Shown here: positions 39,598 through 48,883 of the stretch, piece by piece
Layout of the letters: every line of letters begins with the position of its first letter
Position numbering within the stretch: the first letter of the stretch is position 1
Assembly: GCA_032718475.1 (NCBI GenBank)
Contig: JAUCBJ010002623.1
Span: 1-49,103 of the forward strand
Source of the DNA: Nemertoderma westbladi
Lineage: Eukaryota; Xenacoelomorpha; Nemertodermatida; Nemertodermatidae
Reading direction: 5' to 3'
DNA length: 49,103 nt
Notes under the pieces: model-generated
The model's input: the letters and a program-made list of their open reading frames with translations, nothing else
Told to the model about the DNA's origin: nothing
Databases searched by the model: none
Position numbers and translations under genes: made by a program

Positions 39598-41998
39598 CAT
39601 ACTACTAGGATCGGCATGCTGCATTGCAGCTGCATTTTTAAGAATGCTGTGCCGGCTTGTCAACAAAATTGCACCGCCACAACTCCCTATCACCCATGAC
39701 ATTTGCTAGATCATCCGCATCTTTAAGGCCAGTGTCCTTTAAGATGCGTCTCAAGAAAGTCATGGGCTGTCCACCATGCTTATTCACTCCATGAGGCTGC
39801 CAAAGTACAAGATTATGCACTGGCCTGTCCTCACGGCGAAAGCAATGTCCTGCAAAGCGGAGGCGATTTTGTTCTAGTGTCAAGCTTGGGGGAACCAATG
39901 AGACACCTCCAATGTTATATAGTGTCTGGTTGGAGATGTGTGCATTGTACTTGACACAATGTACCCGGCATAGCATTCTTGTGAATGTGCCATCCAGAGA
40001 TTTGGTGTCCTCAGCAGTTAGAGCCCAGCATGGACTCCCGTAGAGGAGTACTGGAACTACTGCTGCTCTAAATAATCGGACCTTAAGTTTCCGATTAATT
40101 CTAGGTGACTTCCAAATCCTGGAAAGCCTATTCAAGGCTGCCCATGCCTTTCCCTTACGTATTCGAAGGTCCTCACCTGACTTCCGGATCCATGATCCCA
40201 GGTAACAGAAGTCGTCCACATGCTCAAGCATACCATCCTTTGAGCTTATGCTCATCCGATCAGAGACTTGCTGAGGGCTTTCAAAGTTAACTGTCAGAAT
40301 TTTGGTCTTTCTGGAGTTAATAAAAAGACCAACACTAGAAGCAGCATGTTCTAATGAGCTGAGGAGCCGCTGGGCTCCCTCTAATGATTCTGAGAGTACT
40401 CCTAAGTCATCAGCAAAGTCTAGATCAGTTAGGTACTTGGCAGGATTTCCTCGACTTCTGGAGCCAGTAGGTGGAGTTATCATCACCCCATCATCATTAT
40501 GATGATCTAAGGACATGCGTAGAACATAGTCAACCACAATAATGAACAAGAATGGTGCAAGTGTGTCTCCTTGGAGGACGCCCCATAACACTTCAAATGG
40601 TTCTGTGTCACCGTCAACAGTAGACACAAATGTTGTCGAACCATCGTATACTGATCTGATTGCTGCAATAATTTCATCAGGAATCCCATATAATGAAAGT
40701 ATGCTGAACATACGTGAGCGAGAGACTGAATCAAAGGCCTTGAAGAAGTCAACAAAGATAACAGCCAGATGCCTGTCTTTCTTTTTTGATAACTCTTCAA
40801 TTATCCTTCTAAGTGCCAAAATGGGCTCCATGGTCCCACGACCTTTACGGAACCCATTCTGATTTCCACGTAGCAGTCTCTCAATGGGATCCCTGATGCG
40901 ATTTAATAGAATTCTATTGTATAGTTTTGCAGCGATCGAGATCAATGAGATTCCCCGAAAAGAACCATAGAGTGTTAGGTTGCCCTTCTTGGGAACTGGC
41001 ACCAACTTATTTGTTTTCATTTCTTGTGGGACTCTTGTTGTACGGTACATGTCTACTATGATGGGATAGATGAGCTTTAAACACTCAGGTATTTTAAAGA
41101 CCTCAGGGGGAACACCATCTACTCCACTGGCACGATTGGTCTTAATGCTCTTTGCAGCAGCCTTCACTTCTGCAAAGGAGATATCGCCAATGGGAATATC
41201 TGGGAGTACAGACTCAGACACTTTTACTTCTATAAAGTTATCAGGCAATACCCTGTCATTATTGAGGAGCTTTTCAAAGTGGGCCTTCCAACCATTGAGA
41301 CAATCGGCTGGTGATTCAGCCTTAACCTTGGTGGTTGGTTGGCTTTTCCGCCCAGTAAGCAGATTGATCGATTTCCATGCCTGGGATGATTGCCTGCTGT
41401 CCTCAGCATCATTGATGGCATCAACCTGTTGGTTTATTAGCTCCTGTAGATTAACAGAGTACTGCCTGTTCAGGGACCTAGATGCAGCCTTAACTGCATT
41501 CTTGGCTGCTGTAGTCTGTTTGAGTCGGGACTCTTTCTGCGCTTTATAGAGGTCATTTCGGCACTTCTGAATTTTGTTGTCAGTCCAGGGGGCCCTTTTC
41601 CTGTTTCGAGGGTATACAGGAACTGTTTCTGCAGCTGCTAACTTAACTGAATCTGTGAAGGCAGTATAGCCCTCACAGTGATCTGCCGCCTCAGAGGCAA
41701 GAACCTCATACCTGTTCCTCAGCTGTAGTGTGAAGCTGGATCTCACAGTTGGCTGTTGCAACAGAGAGGACCAGTCATGCCGTGGCAAGGCAGATTTCAT
41801 TGTTCTGCTAGCACGCAGACTAAGTCTTACCTTGGCCACAATAAGGCGGTGATCACTGGAGAAGGGTCGAAGTGTAAATGCATTACAGTCTTGTATAGAG
41901 CTCCTGTATTTCCCAAGAAACAGGATATGGTCTATCTGGGACTTGTGACCACTGGGTCCACTATGAGTCCATATGTCCCAAATATACTGTATTTAGGA
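39598..41998 (-). mobile_element. RTE-like LINE 'RTE-1', 3' part: end of APE endonuclease plus full RT
   Basis: The longest RTE copy. Minus-strand frame 39638-41839 is open for 733 codons (reported start is GTG) and the same frame extends upstream into the end of the APE endonuclease (SQIDHILFL, then SSDHRLIVAKVRL). The RT has RASGVDGVPPEV, QNGFRKGRGTMEP, VIFVDFFKAFDS (motif A), GVLQGDTLAP (B) and LDFADDLGVLS (C). The C-terminus ends DRELWRCNFVDKPAQHS. The frame is free of stops, so the insertion is fairly young. The 5' continuation, including the GDFNA part of the endonuclease, is found at 44601-44891 on the far side of BEL2. Clade assignment (RTE-like) rests on the RT pattern and the short repeated 3' tail. 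Confidence 0.85.
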
Positions 41999-42236
41999 TG
42001 ATCAGCTGGGTGCTTTCAGTTGGTAGTTCAGTCAGGCAGTATGGCAGTAGAGTACACTGTGCTTTTAGTTTTACTGTTTTAGTTTTGTGTTATCTGACAT
42101 TTTTGTATGTACGTTATCCTATTATATACTGATATATATACGAACTGAGTAATATACCAGCAAGCAAGAAATACATGTTTTCTTTCGGTCCTTGATATTT
42201 TCGATGTCCGGGATTCCGAAATATTCCAGACATTTA
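41999..42236 (+). repeat. BEL2 5' LTR
   Basis: Begins TGATCAGCTGGG right after RTE-1 sequence and ends before the primer-binding site. It contains TATATATACG near 42136, a TATA-like box. Boundaries are approximate because there is no second LTR to compare. Confidence 0.5.
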
Positions 42237-42238
42237 TT

Positions 42239-42256
42239 TGGTGCGGTGACCCGGGA
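42239..42256 (+). promoter_or_regulatory. BEL2 tRNA primer-binding site
   Basis: TGGTGCGGTGACCCGGGA. Its reverse complement has the form of a tRNA 3' end: a CCGGG T-stem half, a 7-nt acceptor strand, a discriminator A and CCA. It is preceded by TTTGG as in other BEL/Pao leaders. The isoacceptor cannot be told from this alone. Confidence 0.65.
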
Positions 42257-42429
42257 CTTGCCCGGAAATTGTCGTCCTGACAATTTAATAACTCTTAGGC
42301 CTACCGGTAATACCGGTAGAGCCTAATCAGCTAATCGTATTACCGCAGCACTAGCAGACTAGTCCAGTAGTCAGCAATCAGGCTTGCCTATTGGGTCAAC
42401 GGATCCCGATTTAACGGCAACGTAATAGC

Positions 42430-43680
42430 GTGATGGACATGGATGCGGACACCTTACGACACCTGAAAAATAAGCCACGAGGTCACAAGTCGGTAGCGTC
42501 TCGACTAATGCATGGTTTAATCTATGTTGACGCAGCCACTAGGGAGTTTGTAACCGATCTGGATGTCGACACAATCTGGGATGATATCGAGGCTCTTCGA
42601 GTTCAACAATCGAAGTTGAACGATGTCAACGAGGAATTATATTCTCATATTGTTGAGGATGTCATCATTGCTGCAGATATAGAAACGAATTCCAAGGACG
42701 ATATGCGAATTTTTTCCACAATACGACATTGTGAGAAGTTCATACGAGTTAGAGAGGACAATAATCGTTTCAACTCTGGTGATTATCATGGTCCATTCGA
42801 TGATATGGGCCAACCACAACATCCTCACAATCATAATACATGAGGTGCGTCCTCTACAAACCCTCATAAAACTCAGAAGCTTCCGGTATTAAAGCTTCCG
42901 GTTTTCAGTGGCAATCCAGTCGACTGGACTAACGTTTGGGATAGATTTAACGATGCCGTTCATAGAGGTTCTGATTTAGCTGGGGCGACGAAGTTTTCCT
43001 ACCTAGAAAAACTTTCCTACCCACTCAGCGGAGATGCTGCCAGACTAGTCGACAACTTCCACAGATCGAACGATGATTATGAGGAAGCTGTCCAGTTACT
43101 ACGTGAATCGTTCGGTAAACCGCAATTAATTATGCGGTCGCATTTACATCTACTTCTAGATTTGGAGTCCCCGGGTGCATCGTCTCGGAAACTTGCTGCA
43201 TTCTGAGCTATGTACGAGGCTCAGATACATGGCATTAGGAATCTCGGTGGTAATGTGGAAGAGGCGGGATATGTCTATTCTGAAATTTTGTTGAGGAAAC
43301 TTCCCGCCAAAATCTGAGATAACATTAATCGTGCGGTTCGAACTTCATATTGGACCCTTGACGAACTTCGTAGAGCTCTTCAAGAGGAGATCGAGCAGTT
43401 AACTTTGCTAGAATCCCAGCCAACAATTTCTTCGAAGGGAAAGGGAGGTTGGGTCAACAAGAAGAGGTTTTCTCCGGAAGACGTCAGAGGCGGAACCGCT
43501 AGTTCGTTCTCCATCTCATCTCCATCATCGAAGACGTTCACTAATAGACCTATAATCCTGATAAAATGCTTCCTGTGTAAGGGTGAGCATAGCGTTCGTT
43601 TCTGTGATATATATAATACGCCTGATAAGAAAGCACAGCGCGTCAATGAATTAAAGCTGGTTGTGTTTAAAACTGTTTAA
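42430..43680 (+). pseudogene. BEL2 gag with three in-frame TGA stops
   Basis: One frame from ATG to a TAA at 43680. The N-terminal half is helical (SVASRLMHGL, EALRVQQSKLNDVNEEL). The DUF1759-type gag domain follows (LPVLKLPVFSGNPVDWTNVW, YLEKLSYPLSGDAARLV, YEEAVQLLRESFGKP). The first zinc-knuckle half is CFLCKGEHSVRFC. The frame is cut by TGA at 42841, 43204 and 43315; homology continues across each in the same frame, and each sits where Arg (CGA) would fit. Near 43665 the frame is lost and continues in another frame. Confidence 0.75.
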
Positions 43681-44249
43681 AACCGGAACATTTGAACTTA
43701 TCGAAGTCTTCAACTCAAAATTGTTTCGTTTGTAACAGTCGCCATCATACAGTGCTACACGGTTCCACATTATTACAATCCCAAGCATCTAGCTTGAGAG
43801 ACATAAACCGACAACCGACTGCATCTAGTGGTTCAAAGGGAAGTGTTGCCTCCGTCTCCTTTTCTACTCTGGTTACCGATAACCATTCAACACTACTACC
43901 AACTGCCATAGTTCCGGTTATTAGCGATAATAATTGTCGTACCTGTAAGTTGCGGGCGCTTTTCGATCAAGGCTCGCAACGTACTCTATTGCTCCGCCAA
44001 GCTGCTGAATCATTACATCTTCGGATTTGGATCAGTATCGATGGAATTAATAGCGACGGATTGTGTCAATGGTACGATATAGTTTCATTTAACATTGAAA
44101 CCTCAGATGGTTTTGTGGAAACAAACGCTATTTTAGTTGATAGATTGCCTTGTTTGTCGACTCCGGGCCATGCCGCGATCATCGATCGAACGGTATGTAC
44201 ATTACAAGGTTGCCATGGTTACAAAACCACGCTCATTTATCACTAAACT
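43681..44249 (+). pseudogene. BEL2 zinc knuckle and protease remnant
   Basis: Continues gag-pol in a new frame: NCLKPEHLNLSKSS, then the knuckle CFVCNSRHHTVLH, then an aspartic-protease-like domain (DUF1758 type) with the active-site-like ALFDQGSQRTLL. In BEL/Pao the motif is usually D-S/T-G-S, so DQGS is changed at one position. The frame is lost again at about 44190. Confidence 0.7.
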
Positions 44250-44600
44250 ACGGTTTATGTAGAAAACGGTTAGAATCTACATTAAATAAATTACGTAGAA
44301 ACCCAGACTTTCTAACTTGTTACAATAACTTAGTTAATAAGCAGTTAACTAGAAATTTCATTGAATTAGTTCCTGTTGATGATATTACCACACAATGGTG
44401 TAGAAATATTCTATTCTATTCTATTCTATACCACACAATGGTGTAGAAAACCGCCATCCGCCACTACTCCTTTACGTATAGTGTATGATTGTTCTTCTAG
44501 TAGCGGTAAAAACAATGTCAGTTTAAATGATTGTTTGTTAACTGGTCCGCCTACAAATCAACTACTGTATGATTTATTGTTACGTTTTCATATTCATCTT
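44250..44600 (+). pseudogene. BEL2 reverse transcriptase, N-terminal remnant
   Basis: Shows the BEL pre-RT helix (RLESTLNKLRRNPDF) and the start of RT (PLRIVYDCSSSSGKN, SLNDCLLTGPPTNQ, LLYDLLLRFHIH), then ends before the catalytic motifs. Inside is a local oddity: ACCACACAATGGTGTAGAAA occurs at about 44388 and again at about 44431, flanking a short (TATTC)n run, a small duplication that disrupts the domain. Confidence 0.7.
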
Positions 44601-44891
44601 TCCAGTTCGCTTCTTGAACTGGGTTCCAGCCGAAAACAATCCATTTCCAGAGATAAAATCCTGAAGATGGATGGAAATTCGGTTAACACTATTGCTATAG
44701 ACCCAGGGCGATGTAGGTGATTGATGCAGACTTGCATTGAAGTCTCCCAGGAATGTTTAGAATGCATGCTGATCCACTCCATCAGTAGCTGCTTGTAGAT
44801 TGTGGTATAAATTTTCCACCTCCTCTACAGGGGCAACACTAGTTGGAGAGTAGCACACAATCAGAACCACCTTAGGAAACTTCTTAGCCAC
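44601..44891 (-). mobile_element. RTE-1, 5' part: APE endonuclease segment
   Basis: Minus-strand sequence reading KKFPKVVLIVCYSPTS, EEVENLYHNLQAATDG and then, after one stop, FLGDFNASLHQSP, which includes the conserved GDFN motif of APE-type endonucleases. It ends in GTQFKKRTGK, which normally lies just before the segment found at 41998. So this piece and 39598-41998 are one RTE insertion split by BEL2. The 5' end of RTE-1 at 44891 is truncated within the endonuclease and borders the target duplication. Confidence 0.75.
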
Positions 44892-44902
44892 ACAACGGAG
44901 TA
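44892..44902 (+). other. Right target-site duplication of the RTE insertion in LINE-A
   Basis: ACAACGGAGTA, identical to 39209-39219. Confidence 0.8.
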
Positions 44903-44908
44903 GTGGTA

Positions 44909-44913
44909 TAATG
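44909..44913 (+). promoter_or_regulatory. TAATG junction of LINE-A ORF1 and ORF2
   Basis: The ORF1 frame, resumed after the insertion, ends in TAA (44909-44911) that overlaps the ATG (44911-44913) of ORF2. Overlapping TAATG is a known arrangement in some LINEs, where ORF2 is translated by termination-reinitiation. That it works so here is inference. Confidence 0.6.
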
Positions 44914-46082
44914 TCTGAAATTGTTCAGGCAAGTAGTAGTATCGGTAACGGTTTTGGCTGTGCAAATATTATTAATAATATGTTTAGTAATGATACAAAC
45001 CCTGTAATTATAAATGAACATTTTTTGCTATATTATGTACAAGGTTTGCATTTTAAAGGTGCGCAAAGTAAAGTTCCACATATATCTGACTTAGCATCAA
45101 TTCTCCATTATTCATTGCTCTCACTGAAACTCGTCTGTTAGATGATTTTAAAAATAATGAGCATTACATTGAAGGTTTCTCTAAGAGGGCCGATAGAGCC
45201 AACGAATTAAAAGGTGGTGTGGGTATATATATATATGTGATGACTTACCACACACTGTTCTGTTGGAAAAATCAAACTCTTACTGCGAATACTTATTAAT
45301 TTATTTTCATTTACTGGATACCCTAGTAGTGGTTGTGTATCGTCCACAGGACAACCCATCTGAATATTTCAATGAGGTACTCTCTGATTTTAATAAAACT
45401 ATAAATCTGGACCATTATAGGACCAGTAGATTGATAATCACTGGTGATTTAACTGTCCAGATATGAATTGGGATCTTGGTGCTGTTATTACTAATAATGT
45501 AGACAGTAGTTCCAGTACTCCTCTACGGGAGTCCATGCTGGGCTCTAACTGCTGAGGACACCAAATCTCTGGATGGCACATTCACAAGAATGCTACGCCG
45601 GGTTCATTGTGTCAAGTACAATGCACACATCTCCAACCAGACACTATATAACATTGGAGGTGTCTCATTGGTTCCCCCAAGCTTGACACTAGAACAAAAT
45701 CGCCTCCGCTTTGCAGGACATTGCTTTCGCCGTGAGGACCAGCCAGTGCATAATCTTGTACTTTGGCAGCCTTATGGAGTGAATAAGCATGGTGGACAGC
45801 CCATGACTTTCTTGAGACGCATCTTAAAGGACACTGGCCTTAAAGATGCGGATGATCTAGCAAATGTCATGGGTGATAGGGAGTTGTGGCGGTGCAATTT
45901 TGTTGACAAGCCGGCACAGCATTCTTAAAAATGCAGCTGCAATGCAGCATGCCGATCCTAGTAGTACTAATAATGACCAAAACTTAACTGGTGTTAGTAG
46001 GCAATGTAAACTGCTTCAAAAGTTTGCTGCTGACTTGTCTCTAACACAGATTATTAATGAACCAACCAGAGGCGGAAATCCT
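44911..46082 (+). pseudogene. LINE-A ORF2: APE endonuclease, truncated and interrupted
   Basis: Starts at ATG 44911 with a polar leader, then endonuclease pieces in shifting frames: VPHISDLASI, LTETRLLDDFKNNEHYIEGF, KRADRANELKGGVGIYI, VVVVYRPQDNPSEYF and CPDMNWDLG (the (G)DFN..NW region). The frame breaks several times (about 45110, 45235, 45460). It is interrupted at 45500-45964 by RTE-3 and resumes with QKFAADLSLTQIINEPTRGGN. The rest of the endonuclease and all of RT are absent; the element is cut at a poly-G run at 46083. Resembles CR1/L2-type LINEs. Confidence 0.7.
45500..45964 (+). mobile_element. RTE-like LINE, 5'-truncated copy ('RTE-3') in LINE-A ORF2
   Basis: A 465-bp 3' fragment of the RTE family, almost identical to RTE-1 and RTE-2 over the same part (MLRRVHCVKYN, LYNIGGVSLVPPS, ending VDKPAQHS). 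It is flanked by an exact 11-bp duplication, TACTAATAATG, at 45489-45499 and 45965-45975. Ignoring the insertion, the LINE-A frame continues across the site. Confidence 0.88.
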
Positions 46083-46104
46083 GGGGGGGGGGGGGGGGGG
46101 GGGG
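46083..46104 (+). repeat. Poly-G run of 22
   Basis: 22 consecutive G at the right edge of LINE-A homology, followed by unrelated sequence. It could form a quadruplex. The exact length is unreliable in sequencing. Confidence 0.8.
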
Positions 46105-47573
46105 ACAGTGTCCCTCCCACTTTTTAGACTCCGTGATAATGTACCCTCCACATTTAGGTAATACATGTTTTTTCATTCAGTCCAGATTCCACCGGCGGTT
46201 GAATTGATCCAATTATCGGTTAAATATCATTATAGCGGTAATTACATGACACACGGCAACGTTGGTTTATTGCCTCTATGTATACTAGCCTCAATGTGAG
46301 CAGGGCCTCATTACCGCCTAGGCTAACAAGGCCATCATGGCCTCGGCCTTGTGGCCGGCCAAATTATAACATGGGGCATCGAACAATACAAGGGCTATTT
46401 TTTTTAATAATGATTTTAAAGACATTCTAACCACATTTGGATAGTGAATTTATTTGGAATAATCGTAAATATTCATTCCAGAACATATATTTATTTAACA
46501 TGGGGTGAATCAGTCAGCTAGTAGAGGGACAGAAACAAGTAGAAACATTTTAAAGTGAAAGAGAGTGGTTTCTATTGGTTGTCTGGCAATTGACGTAGCC
46601 AGCTGGGAATTTGGGAAGCCCCATGAGTGGACAGGGCATCCATTTACTGCTAACATACTGTAACTGTTTCCAGTGAAACAAAATATGAGGGCCCTTAGTA
46701 GTCAATGTGAGCGCCACCCAAGTTGTAAATTCATTCCAGAACATGTACAGTATATATTTAACATGGGCGGCGTGTATCCATTCAATTCATTAGTAGCGCA
46801 GACAAGGAGACACATAGTAAATTGAAGGTGAGTTGATTCTATTGGTTGTCTGACTCGACCTCTGGTGTATACCATGACCGCATGTATAGAATAGGAAGGG
46901 ATTCCCTCTAATATTGATAACACAATGGCACAATGCAATATACTGTATTAGTGTTATTTTTATGTGGTTTTCATTATGGGCGTATTACTCAATAGTATAG
47001 TTAGTATAATTGTATATCTTTGCAGCTAATATCTTTCACAATTTTAATTAATTAATTAACCTAGTGGCCTGTATGCATAAAACACATAAATATAATTGGT
47101 ATGCATAAAAATTTACGATAATCGTAACTTTGTGATGATCGTAACTTTACGATTGATATCAATCATAACTTTACGATTGCTAATAATAAATACCTGCCTG
47201 TAAAAGTCACGATCTGGATTGCTATCAGCTGAGATTAACAGGTTGCCAGACAACATGCCAAAACAATACTGTTTAATGTGGGTATAGCTGCTTTTTTAAG
47301 TTTACATTACCGGTATGGACACACAATTCTGCATACAGCTATATATGAAGTTATATTTATAAAATATTTTGTATTAATAATTTATTAATTTCAATTAAAC
47401 CAAATAATTTAAAATTATTCTAGTAAAAAGTCTTGTTCAGCTCAATTAGCAGAAGCTTCATTCAAGCCCTGTATTATTTAGTTACATTCTGTGATTGGTT
47501 TCAGTTTCAGTATTGTACTGTATTTAACTTGGACAGAGTTATATTTGATACTTATCAAATTAATTTTAATCAC
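46105..47573. other. AT-rich spacer with a diverged direct repeat
   Basis: No gene seen. Two diverged direct repeats of ~125 bp at 46465-46587 and 46722-46853 share TTCATTCCAGAACAT, ATTTAACATGGG and TCTATTGGTTGTCTG in the same order. Near 46320-46370 is a short GGCC-rich palindromic patch. Around 47110-47180 a short ATCGTAACTTTACGAT motif recurs three or four times. Confidence 0.6.
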
Positions 47574-48878
47574 ATGGATATCAGAAATTTCTTTACAAAG
47601 CGTAAAGATGGCGGCAATGTCAGTGATGTTGTCATTACCGAGAAACGTTCAAGGCTACATTGTAATCAACCGTCTTGCTTGTCATCATCATTGCATATGG
47701 ATAGCAGCACAATGACTGCACATTCAGCCAGTGGTTCAGCGACGAATTCCGCTACATGTTCAGCTACGTTTTCTACCACAAGTTCAGCCACGACTTCCAC
47801 TACAATTTCAACTCTCACAGATTATGTTGATGCCTTAAATAATAGTGCTAAACCGAATCAACCCGATCTGGCTAATATTCCTGCACAACTACTTACAGGA
47901 AGGAAGTTATACTTCCAAAGGAGGTGGTTTGAACAGTTTACATGGATTCATTATGTTGAAAGTCGTGTGTTTTAGTTGTGCCAAGGCTTCCCAAAACAAT
48001 TTATTAGATCTTGCTAATCAGAAAGAACTGGCTTTTATATCTTCTGGATTTGATAATTGGAAGAAAGCTCAGGAAAAATTTAAGATACATCAAAACTCTG
48101 AGACACACCGTTTCGCCATTACTCAACTTGCTTTAAAAGAACCCACTATTGATGCGCAAAAATGTAGTTCTGCTAAAGCTAATCAATTGTTAGCGAGGAA
48201 GTGTTTGCACAAATTGTTTCAATCAACAAGGTTTCTGCTGCGCCAAGGCTTAGCTTTTCGTGGACACGAAGAAGAAGAAGGAAATTACATCCAGCTGCTT
48301 AACTTGCTACAAGGGTATGACAGTGAACTAAGTACATATCTAAATCGCCCCACAAGTTTCACATGACATCAAGCTCAGGAAGAATGATGATAATGTTTAG
48401 CCATGATATTCTGCCTCAAATTGTAGCGAAAATCAGCAATAATGGACAGTTTGCAGTAATAGTAGATGGTACTTGTGATATAAGGGGCAAAGAGCAAGAA
48501 TCAATTTGTATTCGACATATTGATAGTGATCTTGTTGTTCAAGATGATTTTATTGGAATGTGTGAGCTAACTAGCACAACTGGCGAATCTATTGCGAATA
48601 TGGTGTTAGATGTACTAATTCGACTTCCTGATATTTCTTTGGAAAATTTGAGAGCTCAAACATATGATGGGGCGGCAAACATGGCTGGATTATACAATGG
48701 ATGCCAAGCCAAGAGAGAAGCCAAGGAGAAGCAACCACTTGCTTTACCTTTCCAATGTGGTGCTCACAGTTCAAACCTAATTCTGCAACATTCTGTAGAG
48801 AATTGTCCTCTCATCAGAGATACAGTTCAACGGGTTCAAAGCCTTTGGTATTCAATGGGTTCGCTAAAAATCTCTTAG
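47574..48878 (+). pseudogene. hAT-type transposase, ZMYM1-like (DUF4371), frameshifted
   Basis: Starts at ATG 47574 (MDIRNFFTKR). A Ser/Thr-rich stretch follows, then the TTF-type zinc finger region (LTGRKLYFQRRWFEQFTWIH, VVCFSCAKAS, NWKKAQEKFKIHQNSETH), then the DUF4371 region (LLRQGLAFRGHEEEEGNY) and the RNase H-like core start (AVIVDGTCDIRGKEQESICI, LRAQTYDGAANMAG, CGAHSSNLIL). Domain order matches zinc finger MYM-type protein 1-like proteins, which derive from hAT transposases. The reading frame shifts near 47960 and again near 48365, and stops at 48878 before the hAT dimerisation domain. It is therefore a decayed copy, although two small introns cannot be fully excluded. Confidence 0.85.
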
Positions 48879-48883
48879 CTCTC

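Larger units (their letters stand above)
41999..44600 (+). mobile_element. Degenerate BEL/Pao element 'BEL2', truncated in RT
   Basis: A second BEL/Pao element, unlike BEL1 in sequence, inserted into the endonuclease region of RTE-1 in opposite orientation. It has an LTR-like start, a primer-binding site, gag, two zinc knuckles, a protease remnant and the first part of RT, then stops at the junction near 44600. RNase H, integrase and the 3' LTR are missing, so a deletion followed insertion. It has several stops and frameshifts and cannot be functional. Confidence 0.8.
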
